Positions 1-9,027 of a stretch of 64,000 nucleotides of DNA are shown here, one piece after another; the stretch's first letter is position 1; the number at the start of each line of letters is the position of its first letter. Source of the stretch: Lachnospiraceae bacterium (GTDB lineage Bacteria; Bacillota; Clostridia; Lachnospirales; Lachnospiraceae). The translations under genes were made by a program, and so were the position numbers. The notes beneath the pieces are model-generated. The model was given only the letters and a program-made list of their open reading frames with translations, did not search any database and was not told the DNA's origin. The stretch is taken from the NCBI GenBank assembly GCA_017476665.1, contig JAFUZJ010000015.1, positions 1 to 64,000 on the forward strand, given 5' to 3'.

Positions 1-23
1 ATACCTTTTTGCACAAATCACGA

Positions 24-51
24 CCCGCATATGGATATATCCATATGCGGG
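24..51. other. perfect inverted repeat after clpX
   Basis: An 11-base stem (24-34 with 41-51) closes a 6-base loop a few bases beyond the clpX stop codon. It could end clpX transcription, but the minus-strand sequence after the stem is not a clean T-run, so an intrinsic terminator is only possible. The rest of positions 1-62 shows no gene. Confidence 0.45.
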
Positions 52-62
52 GCGATACCTGT

Positions 63-1565
63 TTATTCATCCACCACATTCAGTTCACTGACCGGTGTCT
101 GGTTGATCAGATTACTGCGAATGTCGATGATCGGTCCGCCGGTGCCCTCGATATATTCCTTCGTGATGGTCACCGTGCCGATGTTGTCGTCCTTGGGAAT
201 CTCATACATGATATCCAGCATGAATTCCTCGATGATAGAGCGCAGAGCTCTGGCGCCGGTATCGCGCTTCATTGCCTTCTCCGCGATGGCCTCCATGGCC
301 TCGTCCGTGAACTCCAGCTTGACCTCATCCAGCTCCAGCAATTTCTGATACTGCTTCAGAATAGCGTTTCTGGGCTCCTTCAAAATCTTCACCATCATCT
401 CTTTGGTCAGACCCTGCAGGGTAAATATGATGGGCAGACGTCCGATAAACTCTGGGATCATACCGAACTTGCGGATATCCTCCACCGTCACCTTGGACAG
501 AATATTTTTGTCCTTGTCGTATTTGTCCTTCAACTCCGCGCCGAATCCGATGGAAGCGCTCTTGGTCAGACGCTCCTTGATAATGTCCTCCAGATCCGGG
601 AATGCGCCGCCGCAGATAAACAGAATGTTGCGGGTGTTCACCGTAGCCAGGGGCACCATAGCGTTTTTGCTGTTGGCTCCCACAGGCACTTCCACATCGG
701 CACCTTCCAGGAGCTTCAGCATGCCCTGCTGTACGCTCTCACCACTGACGTCGCGGCTGTGGGTTTCCTTCTTCTTGGCAATCTTGTCGATCTCGTCGAT
801 GAAGACAATGCCCTGCTCCGCTTTCTCCACATCATTGTCCGCTGCTGCCAACAGCTTGGAGATCACGCTCTCGATATCGTCTCCGATGTAGCCCGCCTCC
901 GTCAGAGAGGTGGCGTCCGCAATGGCAAGCGGCACATCCAATAATCTCGCCAGCGTTTTCACCAGATAAGTCTTACCGCAGCCTGTGGGACCGATCATGA
1001 GCATATTGGACTTCTCAATCTCAATGCTGTCCATGGAGTTGGTGGCCACGCGCTTATAATGGTTGTAGACCGCCACGGAGATGACTTTCTTGGCATACTC
1101 CTGCCCCACCACATACTCATCCAGGCTTGCCTTGATCTTGTGCGGTGCGGGGATATTGCGGATATCCAGAACCGGCTTTTCGCCTTCCTTCTTTTTCTTC
1201 TTTTTGATCTTCTGCTTGTTGGGGATACCGCCCTCACCCTGCAGATCCGCCAGATTCACAAAGCTGATATTCGGCAGTCCGTTCTGCTTGGAGAACTCAT
1301 CCATCTCCTTCTGGAAATTCGGGTTATTCAGCATGCCCTGATAGTCGAACTGGCTTACCGCATCCATAGTCTTGTGCATGCAGTCATCGCAGACGCAGAT
1401 ATTGTTGGGCAGCTTGAACATCTTACCCGCCTTGGATTCCGGTCTGCGGCATACGAAGCAGACGTCCTCATATTCGCTGCTTTCGCTTTGGGAGCCGTCC
1501 CCGCCTTTCGCCTGCTCTTTTTTCTCTATTTCCTGATCCTCATGATCGTCATAAAACTCTGCCAT
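63..1565 (-). CDS. clpX: ATP-dependent Clp protease ATP-binding subunit ClpX
   Basis: AAA+ unfoldase that recognises tagged substrates and feeds them to ClpP in the cytosol. The N-terminal zinc-binding domain has Cys36/Cys39 and Cys59/Cys62. Walker A (GPTGCGKT) is at about 192-199, Walker B (IVFIDEID) at 253-260, the pore loop GYIG at 225-228 and the ClpP-docking IGF loop at 339-341. At 500 residues it is longer than the usual roughly 420: there is an acidic extension of about 34 residues before the zinc domain, and a long linker with a run of lysines (about 120-126). The ATG at 1565 has AGGAG upstream. clpP is not adjacent. A sigma-A-like promoter lies about 100 bases upstream, and a half copy of a dispersed repeat lies in the leader. 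Confidence 0.97.
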   Translation of the reverse strand: MAEFYDDHEDQEIEKKEQAKGGDGSQSESSEYEDVCFVCRRPESKAGKMFKLPNNICVCDDCMHKTMDAVSQFDYQGMLNNPNFQKEMDEFSKQNGLPNISFVNLADLQGEGGIPNKQKIKKKKKKEGEKPVLDIRNIPAPHKIKASLDEYVVGQEYAKKVISVAVYNHYKRVATNSMDSIEIEKSNMLMIGPTGCGKTYLVKTLARLLDVPLAIADATSLTEAGYIGDDIESVISKLLAAADNDVEKAEQGIVFIDEIDKIAKKKETHSRDVSGESVQQGMLKLLEGADVEVPVGANSKNAMVPLATVNTRNILFICGGAFPDLEDIIKERLTKSASIGFGAELKDKYDKDKNILSKVTVEDIRKFGMIPEFIGRLPIIFTLQGLTKEMMVKILKEPRNAILKQYQKLLELDEVKLEFTDEAMEAIAEKAMKRDTGARALRSIIEEFMLDIMYEIPKDDNIGTVTITKEYIEGTGGPIIDIRSNLINQTPVSELNVVDE

Positions 1566-1595
1566 ATCCTTCTCCTTATTAAAGCTCTATATAAC

Positions 1596-1672
1596 AGCGT
1601 CCCTGCGGTGAAGTATACACTATGCACAACGCCACTGCTGTAACATCGAGTTTCGCATAATTGATTATACCG
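1596..1672. repeat. half copy of the dispersed palindromic element (copy A)
   Basis: This stretch matches only the right arm of the longer elements at 14146-14392 and 55629-55837, including the shared segments AGCGTCCCTGCGGTGAAGTA and GAGTTTCGCATAATTGATTA. The matching left arm is absent. It lies in the clpX leader, between the predicted promoter and the start codon. Confidence 0.7.
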
Positions 1673-1692
1673 AATATCCCTGCTGTACACAA
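1664..1692 (-). promoter_or_regulatory. predicted sigma-A promoter of clpX
   Basis: On the minus strand TTGTGT (1687-1692) is followed after 17 bases by TATAAT (1664-1669). Transcription would start near 1657 and give a leader of about 90 bases that carries the half repeat. Confidence 0.65.
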
Positions 1693-1721
1693 GTAAAGTT
1701 TTTATTAAGCAAACATAAAAC

Positions 1722-1761
1722 AAATCAGAAAGACCCTGCAGTTTCAGGCTGCAGGGTCTTT
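1722..1761 (-). terminator. intrinsic terminator of the htrA-type gene
   Basis: A 13-base perfect stem (1729-1741 with 1749-1761) with a short loop lies 48 bases after the protease stop codon. On the minus strand it is followed by a T-rich stretch. Confidence 0.8.
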
Positions 1762-1809
1762 CCGTGAGGGGAGTCATATGACTTGTAATCTTCTCTTCAT
1801 TTTTTCCAA

Positions 1810-3291
1810 TCAACGGCTGCGGGTGGGTCTTGTACCCAATGTAAGCTGCACTTCTTTTTCCGTATACTCACCGTTTGACGGGCGCATAATAGTCACTTTT
1901 ACCGTATCACCTGCGCCGAAATACTGTAACACATCCTGCAGGTCGGCAAAGGAAGTGATCCTCTCTCCGTCAAATTTGGTGATCACATCACCCTTCATGA
2001 TGCCTGCTGCCTCTGCGCTGGTTCCTTCATAAACCGTTGCCACATAGACGCCTTTGGGCATTCCGAACATCTTGGAGATATCATCTGTCACATCCTGATA
2101 GGAGATTCCGATATATCCGGTCTCTCCGTCCGCAACTTTATTTCTGGTCTGACGCTCCATCAGATCCGCAATGATAGGGCTGGCTGCAGTGATGGGGATC
2201 GCATACCCCATACCTTCTATGGAAGAACCGCCGATTTTATTGGAATTGATGCCGATCACTTCTCCTGCTGCATTTAACAATGCACCGCCGGAATTGCCGG
2301 GATTGATCGCTGCATCCGTCTGGATGAAGCTCTTGGTAGACCCGTCTTCCAGTTCAATCTCTCTGTCCAGTGCACTGATGTATCCGACTGTCACGGACTG
2401 ACCGTAGCCCAATGCATTGCCGATGGCGATCACCTGCTCGCCCAGTTCCAGTTCATCGCTGTCGCCCAGTTTTGCCACTGCGATCGCATCCAGCGTCTCT
2501 GCGGAGAGATCTCCCAGATCAACAGCGATAACTGCCAGATCCATGTCCGCATCTTTTCCCTTGATCTTCGCCTTTGCTTCCGTTCCGTCATCCAAAGTAA
2601 CGATCAGTTCATTTGCATCGGCCACAACATGCTGGTTGGTGACGATCAGCAGTTCGGAGTCATTCTTTGCCACGATGATACCGGAACCGCTGGCGGAATG
2701 ATCTTTCTGATAACGCTGTCCCCAGAAAGTGGTCACCTCTGTATAATTGTTCACGATGGACACCATAGCCGGCATCACATCTTTTACGATTTCTGTCACA
2801 TTGGTCTGGGCTGTGGTATAGATCACCTTGGTGTCTTCATCCTGACTGAACACCGTAGCGGGAAACTCACCAATCTCCTCATGGGGAACAATGGTCGTCT
2901 CCGTGTTGGAAGCAGGCAGGCTCTTCTGCAAAGCGCCGGATGCCTGAGTTACCCCGAGGAATCCCACGCCGGCAAAAATTCCGAAGAGCAGTCCCATGCT
3001 CAGGCTGAGCATGATCTTGCCAAACACATGGCCTTTCTTTTTCTCCGGCTGCGCAGCCTGTTCCGGCTGGACTGTGCGCTCCGGCGCCGCCGTCCACTCC
3101 TGTCTTCTCGCATACTCCTGTCCTGCATGATCCTGCCTTGCATACTCCTGCGCGGCCCCGTCCGCTGTCCGGGACTGTGTCTGCGCTCCCATGACCCCCG
3201 CCATGGCATCCGCGTCCTTATGATAGCTGTTGTCTTCCAGATTGTTGAAATATCCCTGTCCTATGCCTGATTCATTGTCATTCTCATACAT
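1810..3291 (-). CDS. HtrA/DegP-family membrane-anchored serine protease
   Basis: Trypsin-like protease with a PDZ domain, expected to face the cell exterior and handle misfolded surface proteins. From the ATG at 3291 it has 493 residues: a polar, Gln/Ala-rich cytoplasmic N-terminus (1-90), one membrane segment (about 92-115), a protease domain with His221 (TNQHVV), Asp251 (DMDLAV) and Ser334 (NPGNSGGA), and a PDZ domain at about 385-485. All three catalytic residues are present. The start at 3291 is preferred over an in-frame one 33 bases upstream because AGAGGG lies about 6 bases before it. It is a single-gene unit with its own promoter and terminator. Confidence 0.94.
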   Translation of the reverse strand: MYENDNESGIGQGYFNNLEDNSYHKDADAMAGVMGAQTQSRTADGAAQEYARQDHAGQEYARRQEWTAAPERTVQPEQAAQPEKKKGHVFGKIMLSLSMGLLFGIFAGVGFLGVTQASGALQKSLPASNTETTIVPHEEIGEFPATVFSQDEDTKVIYTTAQTNVTEIVKDVMPAMVSIVNNYTEVTTFWGQRYQKDHSASGSGIIVAKNDSELLIVTNQHVVADANELIVTLDDGTEAKAKIKGKDADMDLAVIAVDLGDLSAETLDAIAVAKLGDSDELELGEQVIAIGNALGYGQSVTVGYISALDREIELEDGSTKSFIQTDAAINPGNSGGALLNAAGEVIGINSNKIGGSSIEGMGYAIPITAASPIIADLMERQTRNKVADGETGYIGISYQDVTDDISKMFGMPKGVYVATVYEGTSAEAAGIMKGDVITKFDGERITSFADLQDVLQYFGAGDTVKVTIMRPSNGEYTEKEVQLTLGTRPTRSR

Positions 3292-3351
3292 AATAATCCC
3301 TCTTTTCTGAATCACCCGATCCATACGATCGTTCTGTTCCTTGATGAGTTC

Positions 3352-3384
3352 AGTATATCCACAAATTGTGTTTAATTTGTGTTT
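3352..3384 (-). promoter_or_regulatory. possible promoter with 11-bp direct repeat, htrA-type gene
   Basis: The minus strand has a good -10 box TATACT (3352-3357) about 60 bases before the start codon. No canonical -35 is visible. Instead, two direct repeats of an 11-mer of the form AAACACAAATT (3363-3373 and 3374-3384) lie where a -35 would be, as expected if an activator or repressor binds there. Confidence 0.4.
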
Positions 3385-3421
3385 AAAAAATGAAACAAAA
3401 GTGAAAAGTTCCGGATTATTT

Positions 3422-5248
3422 TTATTCTACCGTCACGGATTTTGCCAGATTTCTGGGGTGATCCACGTCATATCCCTTGCCCACTGCAATATAATACGCA
3501 AAGAGCTGCAGGGGAATAATTGCCAGGGAATTGGCAAAATAAGGATTGGTATACGGAATATAAATGACATAATCCGCCGCCTTCTCGATCTCCTTACGGC
3601 CTCTCTCCGCCACGGCCATGACAAATGCGCCGCGGGATTTTACTTCCACAATATTGCTCACTGTCTTGGGGAACAGATCCGGCTGCGTTGCCAATGCAAC
3701 CACCAGTGTGCCATCCTCGATCAGAGAGATGGTACCGTGCTTCAGCTCGCCTGCCGCATAGGCCTCGGAGTGCACATAGGAGATCTCCTTCAGCTTCAGC
3801 GATCCCTCCAGAGAGATCGCATAGTCGATGCCTCTTCCGATGAAGAACACGTTCTTCGCGCCCACATAGCGGTTTGCAAAATGCTGAAGCTTCTCTTTCT
3901 GTCCCAACAACAGCTCGATCTGATCCGGCAGTGCCTGAATATCCTCCAACAAACCTGCAAAGGTTGCATCGTCGATCATGCCTCGCACTCTTCCCAGTTT
4001 CATGGCCAACAGATACAGTGCCACCAGCTGCGCGCTGTATGCCTTGGTGGTGGCAACGGAGATCTCCGGTCCTGCCCAGGTATACATGACGCTGTCTGCC
4101 TCTCTGGCGATGGAACTTCCCACCACATTGACAATGCCCAATACCTTCAGGCCACGCTTCTTCGATTCGCGCACCGCCTCCAGGGTATCCGCCGTCTCTC
4201 CGGACTGACTGATCACGATCACCAGGTCTCTGGGATCCAGGATCGGATTGCGGTAGCGGAACTCGCTGGCCACTTCTACTTCTACCGGAATCCTTACCAA
4301 TCCCTCGATCACATATTTCGCGGTCACGCCGGCATGGTATGCGGATCCGCAGGCCACAATATGGATTCTCTGGATTGCCCGCAATTCCTCATCCGTCAGC
4401 TTTAATTCTTCAATCTGTATATCGCCGTTTTTGATTCGGGGAGAGAGCGTGTCCGTAACGGTCTTGGGCTCCTCATAGATCTCCTTGAGCATAAAGAACT
4501 CGTACCCGGCTTTTTCGGCGGAATTGGCATCCCACTCGATGGTCACAGCCTGCTTTACCACCGGCTCCTCATCCACGGTATAGAATTCGATCCCGTCTGT
4601 GGAAAGTACCGCAACCTCCTGATTATCAAGGTAAAATACCGTGCGCGTATATTTCAGGATCGCCGGAACATCCGAAGCGATCAGGCAGCCGTCTTCACTC
4701 TGTCCCACGATCAGCGGACTGTCCTTGCGTGCCGCAAAGAGCTTTCCGGGGCAGTCGTCAAACAGAATGCCCAGCGCATAGGAACCCTCCACGCGATGCA
4801 GCACCTTGGTGATCGTCTCCAGCGGATTTCCCTTGTAATAATAATCTAGGAGATGCGCCAGCACCTCCGTATCGGTCTCGGAGGTGAACTCGTATCCCTT
4901 CTTTTCCAGCTTCTTCTTTAACGCCATATAGTTCTCGATAATGCCGTTGTGAACCACCACGATAGAACCTGCTTTATTGGTATGCGGATGCGCGTTGAGA
5001 TCGCTGGGAGCACCGTGTGTCGCCCATCTGGTGTGTCCCACGCCGGAAAATCCTTTCATGGTCTCTCCGCCTCTTGTCAAATGCTCCAGCACAGCCAGAC
5101 GCCCTGCCGCCTTCTGCGTACAGATATGTTCTCCGTCAAACACTGCGATGCCGGCTGAATCATAGCCTCTGTACTCCAGTTTAGAGAGGCCGTCCAGTAT
5201 GATGGGTGCCGCCTGATTTTTTCCGATGTAACCAACAATTCCGCACAT
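3422..5248 (-). CDS. glmS: glutamine--fructose-6-phosphate aminotransferase (isomerizing)
   Basis: Makes glucosamine-6-phosphate from fructose-6-phosphate and glutamine, the entry step to UDP-GlcNAc and peptidoglycan. At 608 residues it has the family length. MCGIVGYIG gives the N-terminal nucleophile Cys after Met removal. The glutaminase domain covers about 1-220, followed by two SIS sugar-isomerase domains, and the C-terminus ends in the family-typical LAKSVTVE. GGAGG precedes the ATG. Only 21 bases separate it from the upstream glycosyltransferase, so there is no room for the glmS ribozyme often found before this gene in Gram-positives. It appears to be the last gene of the operon starting at 8.9 kb. 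Confidence 0.98.
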   Translation of the reverse strand: MCGIVGYIGKNQAAPIILDGLSKLEYRGYDSAGIAVFDGEHICTQKAAGRLAVLEHLTRGGETMKGFSGVGHTRWATHGAPSDLNAHPHTNKAGSIVVVHNGIIENYMALKKKLEKKGYEFTSETDTEVLAHLLDYYYKGNPLETITKVLHRVEGSYALGILFDDCPGKLFAARKDSPLIVGQSEDGCLIASDVPAILKYTRTVFYLDNQEVAVLSTDGIEFYTVDEEPVVKQAVTIEWDANSAEKAGYEFFMLKEIYEEPKTVTDTLSPRIKNGDIQIEELKLTDEELRAIQRIHIVACGSAYHAGVTAKYVIEGLVRIPVEVEVASEFRYRNPILDPRDLVIVISQSGETADTLEAVRESKKRGLKVLGIVNVVGSSIAREADSVMYTWAGPEISVATTKAYSAQLVALYLLAMKLGRVRGMIDDATFAGLLEDIQALPDQIELLLGQKEKLQHFANRYVGAKNVFFIGRGIDYAISLEGSLKLKEISYVHSEAYAAGELKHGTISLIEDGTLVVALATQPDLFPKTVSNIVEVKSRGAFVMAVAERGRKEIEKAADYVIYIPYTNPYFANSLAIIPLQLFAYYIAVGKGYDVDHPRNLAKSVTVE

Positions 5249-5269
5249 AATCTTATTTCCTCCGAATTT

Positions 5270-6193
5270 TTATTTTGTCCAATAGTCCGGGCTTGCCGTG
5301 CATGCAAGCACAAACCGCCGCGGTAATTTCCGATAATGTTTGCCGAGAAGATACCCTGCATATTTGAAAAAGCACTGCAGATAAAAGTATGGGATCTTCT
5401 CCGCCATACGATGGGATCTGAGGAATGCCGTGGCCGACTTTACCATGCGCATTCCCTCCGACTCAGACCGGATGCTCCCAAACACCTCCGGATGCTCCGC
5501 CTGGGAAACCCCCAGATCGAAATTCCGGTGGAACTGCTGCATGCAGGTGTAATTATGGGCATGAATCACTCCGGCCTCCGCTTCATAAGCGATACGGTAT
5601 CCCGCCCGAATCGCAGAAGCCGCATAGATCATATCCTCGTTAAAGATCGCCCGGTCCACAAACCCGCCCAGGCTGTCATAAATATCCCGCCTGTACGCGG
5701 CGCACACATTGGAACAGAAATAGGTCTTGATCCCCAGTCGGGGCAGATCTTCCGCCGATTTTATACAGGTCTTTGTCGGATAATTAAAACGCCTGCTGAA
5801 CCGCTCCAGCACACTGCTCTCTCTGCCGGCCAGCTGTCTGGCATAAGCAACCGCCACATCCCCCTTCAGATTTGCAGTCAGCTTCTCGACCAGCCGGGTG
5901 TCTTTGGGCATGGCGTCCTGGGTCATCATGAGAAAGACCGGCGCCTCGGATCTGCATACCCCTTCGCGCCTGGTGCCCCCATGGTCAAATTCCTGCTTGG
6001 TCAGGTGATACACCCGCACATTTTGATACCGATTGTTGAAATCCGTACCCGCGATCAACCGGTCAAAATATGGCTTCTCCGTATTCATCAGAATGATCCG
6101 ACGAATCGGAACTGTCTGGCGTTCCAGAATATCCAACAATGTAAATAATTCTTTACCGGGCTTATACAGAGGAATGATAACATCTATGTCCAT
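5270..6193 (-). CDS. GT2-family glycosyltransferase, rhamnosyltransferase-like
   Basis: Predicted cytosolic GT-A enzyme (307 residues) that adds a sugar from a nucleotide donor to the surface-glycan precursor. The N-terminus DVIIPLYKPG is the nucleotide-binding strand of GT2 enzymes, and MMTQDA near residue 95 occupies the place of the metal-binding DxD region. The length and the EQ-type motif region are typical of rhamnosyltransferase-like members, but donor and acceptor cannot be read from sequence. AGGAGG lies before the ATG. It sits between the LCP gene and glmS in one operon. Confidence 0.8.
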   Translation of the reverse strand: MDIDVIIPLYKPGKELFTLLDILERQTVPIRRIILMNTEKPYFDRLIAGTDFNNRYQNVRVYHLTKQEFDHGGTRREGVCRSEAPVFLMMTQDAMPKDTRLVEKLTANLKGDVAVAYARQLAGRESSVLERFSRRFNYPTKTCIKSAEDLPRLGIKTYFCSNVCAAYRRDIYDSLGGFVDRAIFNEDMIYAASAIRAGYRIAYEAEAGVIHAHNYTCMQQFHRNFDLGVSQAEHPEVFGSIRSESEGMRMVKSATAFLRSHRMAEKIPYFYLQCFFKYAGYLLGKHYRKLPRRFVLACTASPDYWTK

Positions 6194-6215
6194 ATAGTCC
6201 TCCTTTTAAGAAATA

Positions 6216-6246
6216 AGGGGGAAACCTGCTCCCACAAGCTTCCCCT
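6216..6246 (-). terminator. weak hairpin between LCP and GT2 genes
   Basis: A GGGGAA/TTCCCC stem with a long loop follows the LCP stop codon on the minus strand and is followed by CTTATTTCTT. It may be a partial terminator or attenuator separating the LCP gene from the glycosyltransferase and glmS. The stem is short. Confidence 0.35.
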
Positions 6247-6270
6247 GAACTTCTTCGTCAGAATATCTCT

Positions 6271-7404
6271 CTATCTTATATAAGGTGACGTATCGCTCTT
6301 TACCTTGGCACTGCACTCCTTCACGGTATCCGATACGGTATAACTGTCCAGATCAAACAGGAACTTATGCAGCCATACCACATTGCTCTCCAGATCAACC
6401 GGGATGACGCAGCTTCCTTTTGCACCGATGTTGCCGGTTGTCCGCATACTGTCCTCAGGGAAACCGCCCTCATCTATGATACGATAATTGTTGATATTTG
6501 TCACAAGATTTAACAGATCCTTGCTGTCCATGCTGGTGTAAATCTCTTCAACCACCTTGGAGAATACATTGGTCAGTGTCACAACATCCGTCTTCTTTGC
6601 CTGTTCCTCGATCGCCTTGATCACCTCACGCTGATTGGAGGCACGACCGAAGTCGCCGCCGTCAATATAACGGATACGGCAGAAAGCAGTGGTCTGAAGA
6701 CCGTTCAGCTTCTGATAACCAGTCGTCGTCACCGGCGTATAACCGCTCAGTTTCAAATCCTTTACGATGGTAGCCTGATAATTATTGATATGTTTCAGCT
6801 CTGTCTTGTTGACATCGATATAAATTCCGCCAAGTCCGTCCACCAGGTCAATCAGGCTCTGGTAGTTCACTGTGATAAAATTGGTGATATCCATATCCAG
6901 ATTCATGTTCAGCATCTTGATGGCCTGCTCCGCACCGCCTTCTGAGTATGCATGGTTACATTTATCGTACTTATCTGTGCCCTTGTTCAGGTATGTGTCA
7001 CGGTAAACACTGACCAGCTTGATATCGCCCGTATCCATATTGACACTGGCGATCATGATGGTATCACTGCGGCTTCCCTTATAGATACCGTTTTTCGTGG
7101 TGGCATCCACACCAAACAACGCAATATTCATGTAACCGGTATCTACGATCTCCCCGGGTTCTGCCACCCCGGTGTTAGTCCCTGCCTGATTCTCACTGGT
7201 ATTGTTGCTGATCGGCTTATCGTTGATGCCCAGTTTATTCGGATCCAGATCCACGATCTGCGGTCCCTTTCCCGATCTCATTACCACAAAGAGAATTGCT
7301 AACATTCCTAAGATCAGCAGTATCTCAACTGCAAAAATGATCATTTTGCCTTTACTCTTTGATTTTCTTGCTGTACGTCCGGTTCTTTGGGAATTGCCTG
7401 CCAT
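6271..7404 (-). CDS. LytR-CpsA-Psr (LCP) family glycopolymer ligase
   Basis: LCP proteins move lipid-linked wall glycopolymers to peptidoglycan on the outer face of the membrane. The 377-residue protein has a basic cytoplasmic tail, one membrane segment (about 21-42), a Ser/Thr/Asn-rich linker, and the LCP domain from about 95 onward. The domain has the family hallmarks LFGVDA, SRSDTIM, YRDTY and later CRIRYIDGGDFGRASNQREV, whose Arg and Asp residues bind the pyrophosphate. AAGGAG precedes the ATG. It follows the sugar-1-phosphate transferase gene by 24 bases, consistent with attachment of the polymer made by this locus. Confidence 0.95.
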   Translation of the reverse strand: MAGNSQRTGRTARKSKSKGKMIIFAVEILLILGMLAILFVVMRSGKGPQIVDLDPNKLGINDKPISNNTSENQAGTNTGVAEPGEIVDTGYMNIALFGVDATTKNGIYKGSRSDTIMIASVNMDTGDIKLVSVYRDTYLNKGTDKYDKCNHAYSEGGAEQAIKMLNMNLDMDITNFITVNYQSLIDLVDGLGGIYIDVNKTELKHINNYQATIVKDLKLSGYTPVTTTGYQKLNGLQTTAFCRIRYIDGGDFGRASNQREVIKAIEEQAKKTDVVTLTNVFSKVVEEIYTSMDSKDLLNLVTNINNYRIIDEGGFPEDSMRTTGNIGAKGSCVIPVDLESNVVWLHKFLFDLDSYTVSDTVKECSAKVKSDTSPYIR

Positions 7405-7428
7405 GGTTCCTTTTCTCCTTCATCTTTT

Positions 7429-8835
7429 TTAATATGCATTTTTGTTAATAAATCCTGTAAAAAATGTCAGGAATATGATCTTGATATCAAATCCTAGGGT
7501 CCAGTTTTCAATATAATAAATGTCATATTCAATCCGCTTGCGTATGGAAGTATCCCCGCGCAGACCGTTTACCTGCGCCCAGCCGGTCAGTCCGGGGCGC
7601 ACCTGATGCTTTATCATATAACGCGGGATTTCCTCTTTAAACTTCTCCACAAACTGCGGGCGCTCCGGTCTCGGACCGATCAGGCTCATATCTCCCTTTA
7701 AAATATTGAACAGCTGCGGAAGTTCATCCAGACTGGTGCGTCGAAGCACCTTTCCCACCTTGGTGACTCTCGGATCGTCCTTCACCGTCCAGCCTTTTTG
7801 TTCGTTGGACGGGGCCTGTACCATCATGCTGCGAAACTTATACATATAGAACGGCTTGTTGTGTAAGCCGACTCTTTCCTGCTTGAAGATCACCGGACCC
7901 GGACTGCTGCATTTGACTGCGATCGCAGACACCAGCATGATCGGCGAAGTGATCAGGATACCGAACAGGGAACCAACGATATCCATCGCCCGCTTGATCA
8001 CCCTGTTGCCGGTATTGGTGAGCGGCACATACCGGATATTGATTACCGGAAGTCCCATCAGGTCTTCGGTGTACGGTCTTGTCGGGATCAGACTGTTGTA
8101 GTCCGGAATAAATTTCGTATGCACACCCGACTTCTCACAGATATTCACAATCTGTTCCAAATTGTCATAGTCCTTCAGCGGAAGCGTGATCGCAATCTCA
8201 TCCAGCTTATTCTCCGGTAAAATGATCTCCAGATTCCCGAGCGTACCGAGAACCTTGATCCCTTTATAAAGAGTGCCGGCAGGTATATGGTTATCCAGAA
8301 TTCCGCAGACCACATATCCCCACTGCGGGTTGTCCTTCAACCGGTCAATATATTCCTCCGCCGCTCTCGAGTACCCCACCACAAGAATGTGCTTGAGATT
8401 ATAGCCCTTTTTGCGCATGGTGCGCAGGCCTTTCCGCAATATGAGCCGCAAGCCGCCTGTAAATGCAATATTGAATCCCCAGAAAAAAACAATAACGCTG
8501 CGGGAGTAGTTGATCTCCTTGATCACCATATACAGCATGATGATCATCAGCGCCAATCCGACCGTATTGGCCTGCACAATACTGAAGACCTCAAATTTAA
8601 AGCGGACGGTTCGTTTGGGCGTATAAACCCCGCAACGGTAATATAACAATACAAAACCCGGTACAAGTACAGGAAGCAGCGCGATATAATCTTCTACCGG
8701 CAATACTCCCGGTCCGGGACCGTCGTTTAAGATATAAAATTTCACAAAATAGGAAAACACAAAGGAGCCGGCAATAATCGCTGCATCCAGTATGACCAGC
8801 AGCCTGTTAAATACTTTCTGATTATCCTTTATCAT
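7429..8835 (-). CDS. polyprenyl-phosphate sugar-1-phosphate transferase (WbaP/WcaJ-like)
   Basis: Starts a surface-glycan repeat by moving a sugar-1-phosphate to undecaprenyl phosphate. About 468 residues: several N-terminal membrane segments, a central Rossmann-like region, one membrane segment near KRAMDIVGSLFGIL, and the C-terminal catalytic domain with FKQERVG, YKFRSM, DELPQL and SLIGPRPE. The ATG at 8835 is chosen over a GTG at 8844 because a GGTGG-like site lies at proper distance. It is first in an operon with LCP, a GT2 enzyme and glmS. The sugar is unknown; glucose or galactose is usual for the family. Confidence 0.92.
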   Translation of the reverse strand: MIKDNQKVFNRLLVILDAAIIAGSFVFSYFVKFYILNDGPGPGVLPVEDYIALLPVLVPGFVLLYYRCGVYTPKRTVRFKFEVFSIVQANTVGLALMIIMLYMVIKEINYSRSVIVFFWGFNIAFTGGLRLILRKGLRTMRKKGYNLKHILVVGYSRAAEEYIDRLKDNPQWGYVVCGILDNHIPAGTLYKGIKVLGTLGNLEIILPENKLDEIAITLPLKDYDNLEQIVNICEKSGVHTKFIPDYNSLIPTRPYTEDLMGLPVINIRYVPLTNTGNRVIKRAMDIVGSLFGILITSPIMLVSAIAVKCSSPGPVIFKQERVGLHNKPFYMYKFRSMMVQAPSNEQKGWTVKDDPRVTKVGKVLRRTSLDELPQLFNILKGDMSLIGPRPERPQFVEKFKEEIPRYMIKHQVRPGLTGWAQVNGLRGDTSIRKRIEYDIYYIENWTLGFDIKIIFLTFFTGFINKNAY

Positions 8836-8896
8836 AAGCACCACCCGGTGTCTTTTTCTGCCTGCCTATACTTATGGATCTTATCATCCATGAAAT

Positions 8897-8925
8897 ATTC
8901 TACAAGAACACATTATTACCGTCAA
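8897..8925 (-). promoter_or_regulatory. strong predicted sigma-A promoter of the glycan-initiation operon
   Basis: On the minus strand TTGACG (8920-8925) and TAGAAT (8897-8902) are separated by exactly 17 bases, about 60 bases before the sugar-1-phosphate transferase start. Confidence 0.75.
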
Positions 8926-8974
8926 CTTAAGTATTTATGAAGCCATTTCTTAAGAAATCATAAGAATTAGAATG

Positions 8975-9010
8975 AAAAAAACGACCGATAGAAATCTCTC
9001 TATCGATCGT
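8975..9010 (-). terminator. intrinsic terminator of the long glycan operon
   Basis: A 12-base stem (8981-8992 with 8999-9010, one G-U type mismatch) is followed on the minus strand by a run of seven T. It lies just after the stop codon of the putative immunity gene and so ends the operon that begins near 33.5 kb. Confidence 0.88.
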
Positions 9011-9027
9011 TTGTAACAGAATCATTT

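Noticed and set aside
5249-5269. Expected glmS ribozyme before the glmS gene
   Set aside because: Only 21 bases lie between the upstream gene and glmS, and no ribozyme core is found in the preceding gene end.
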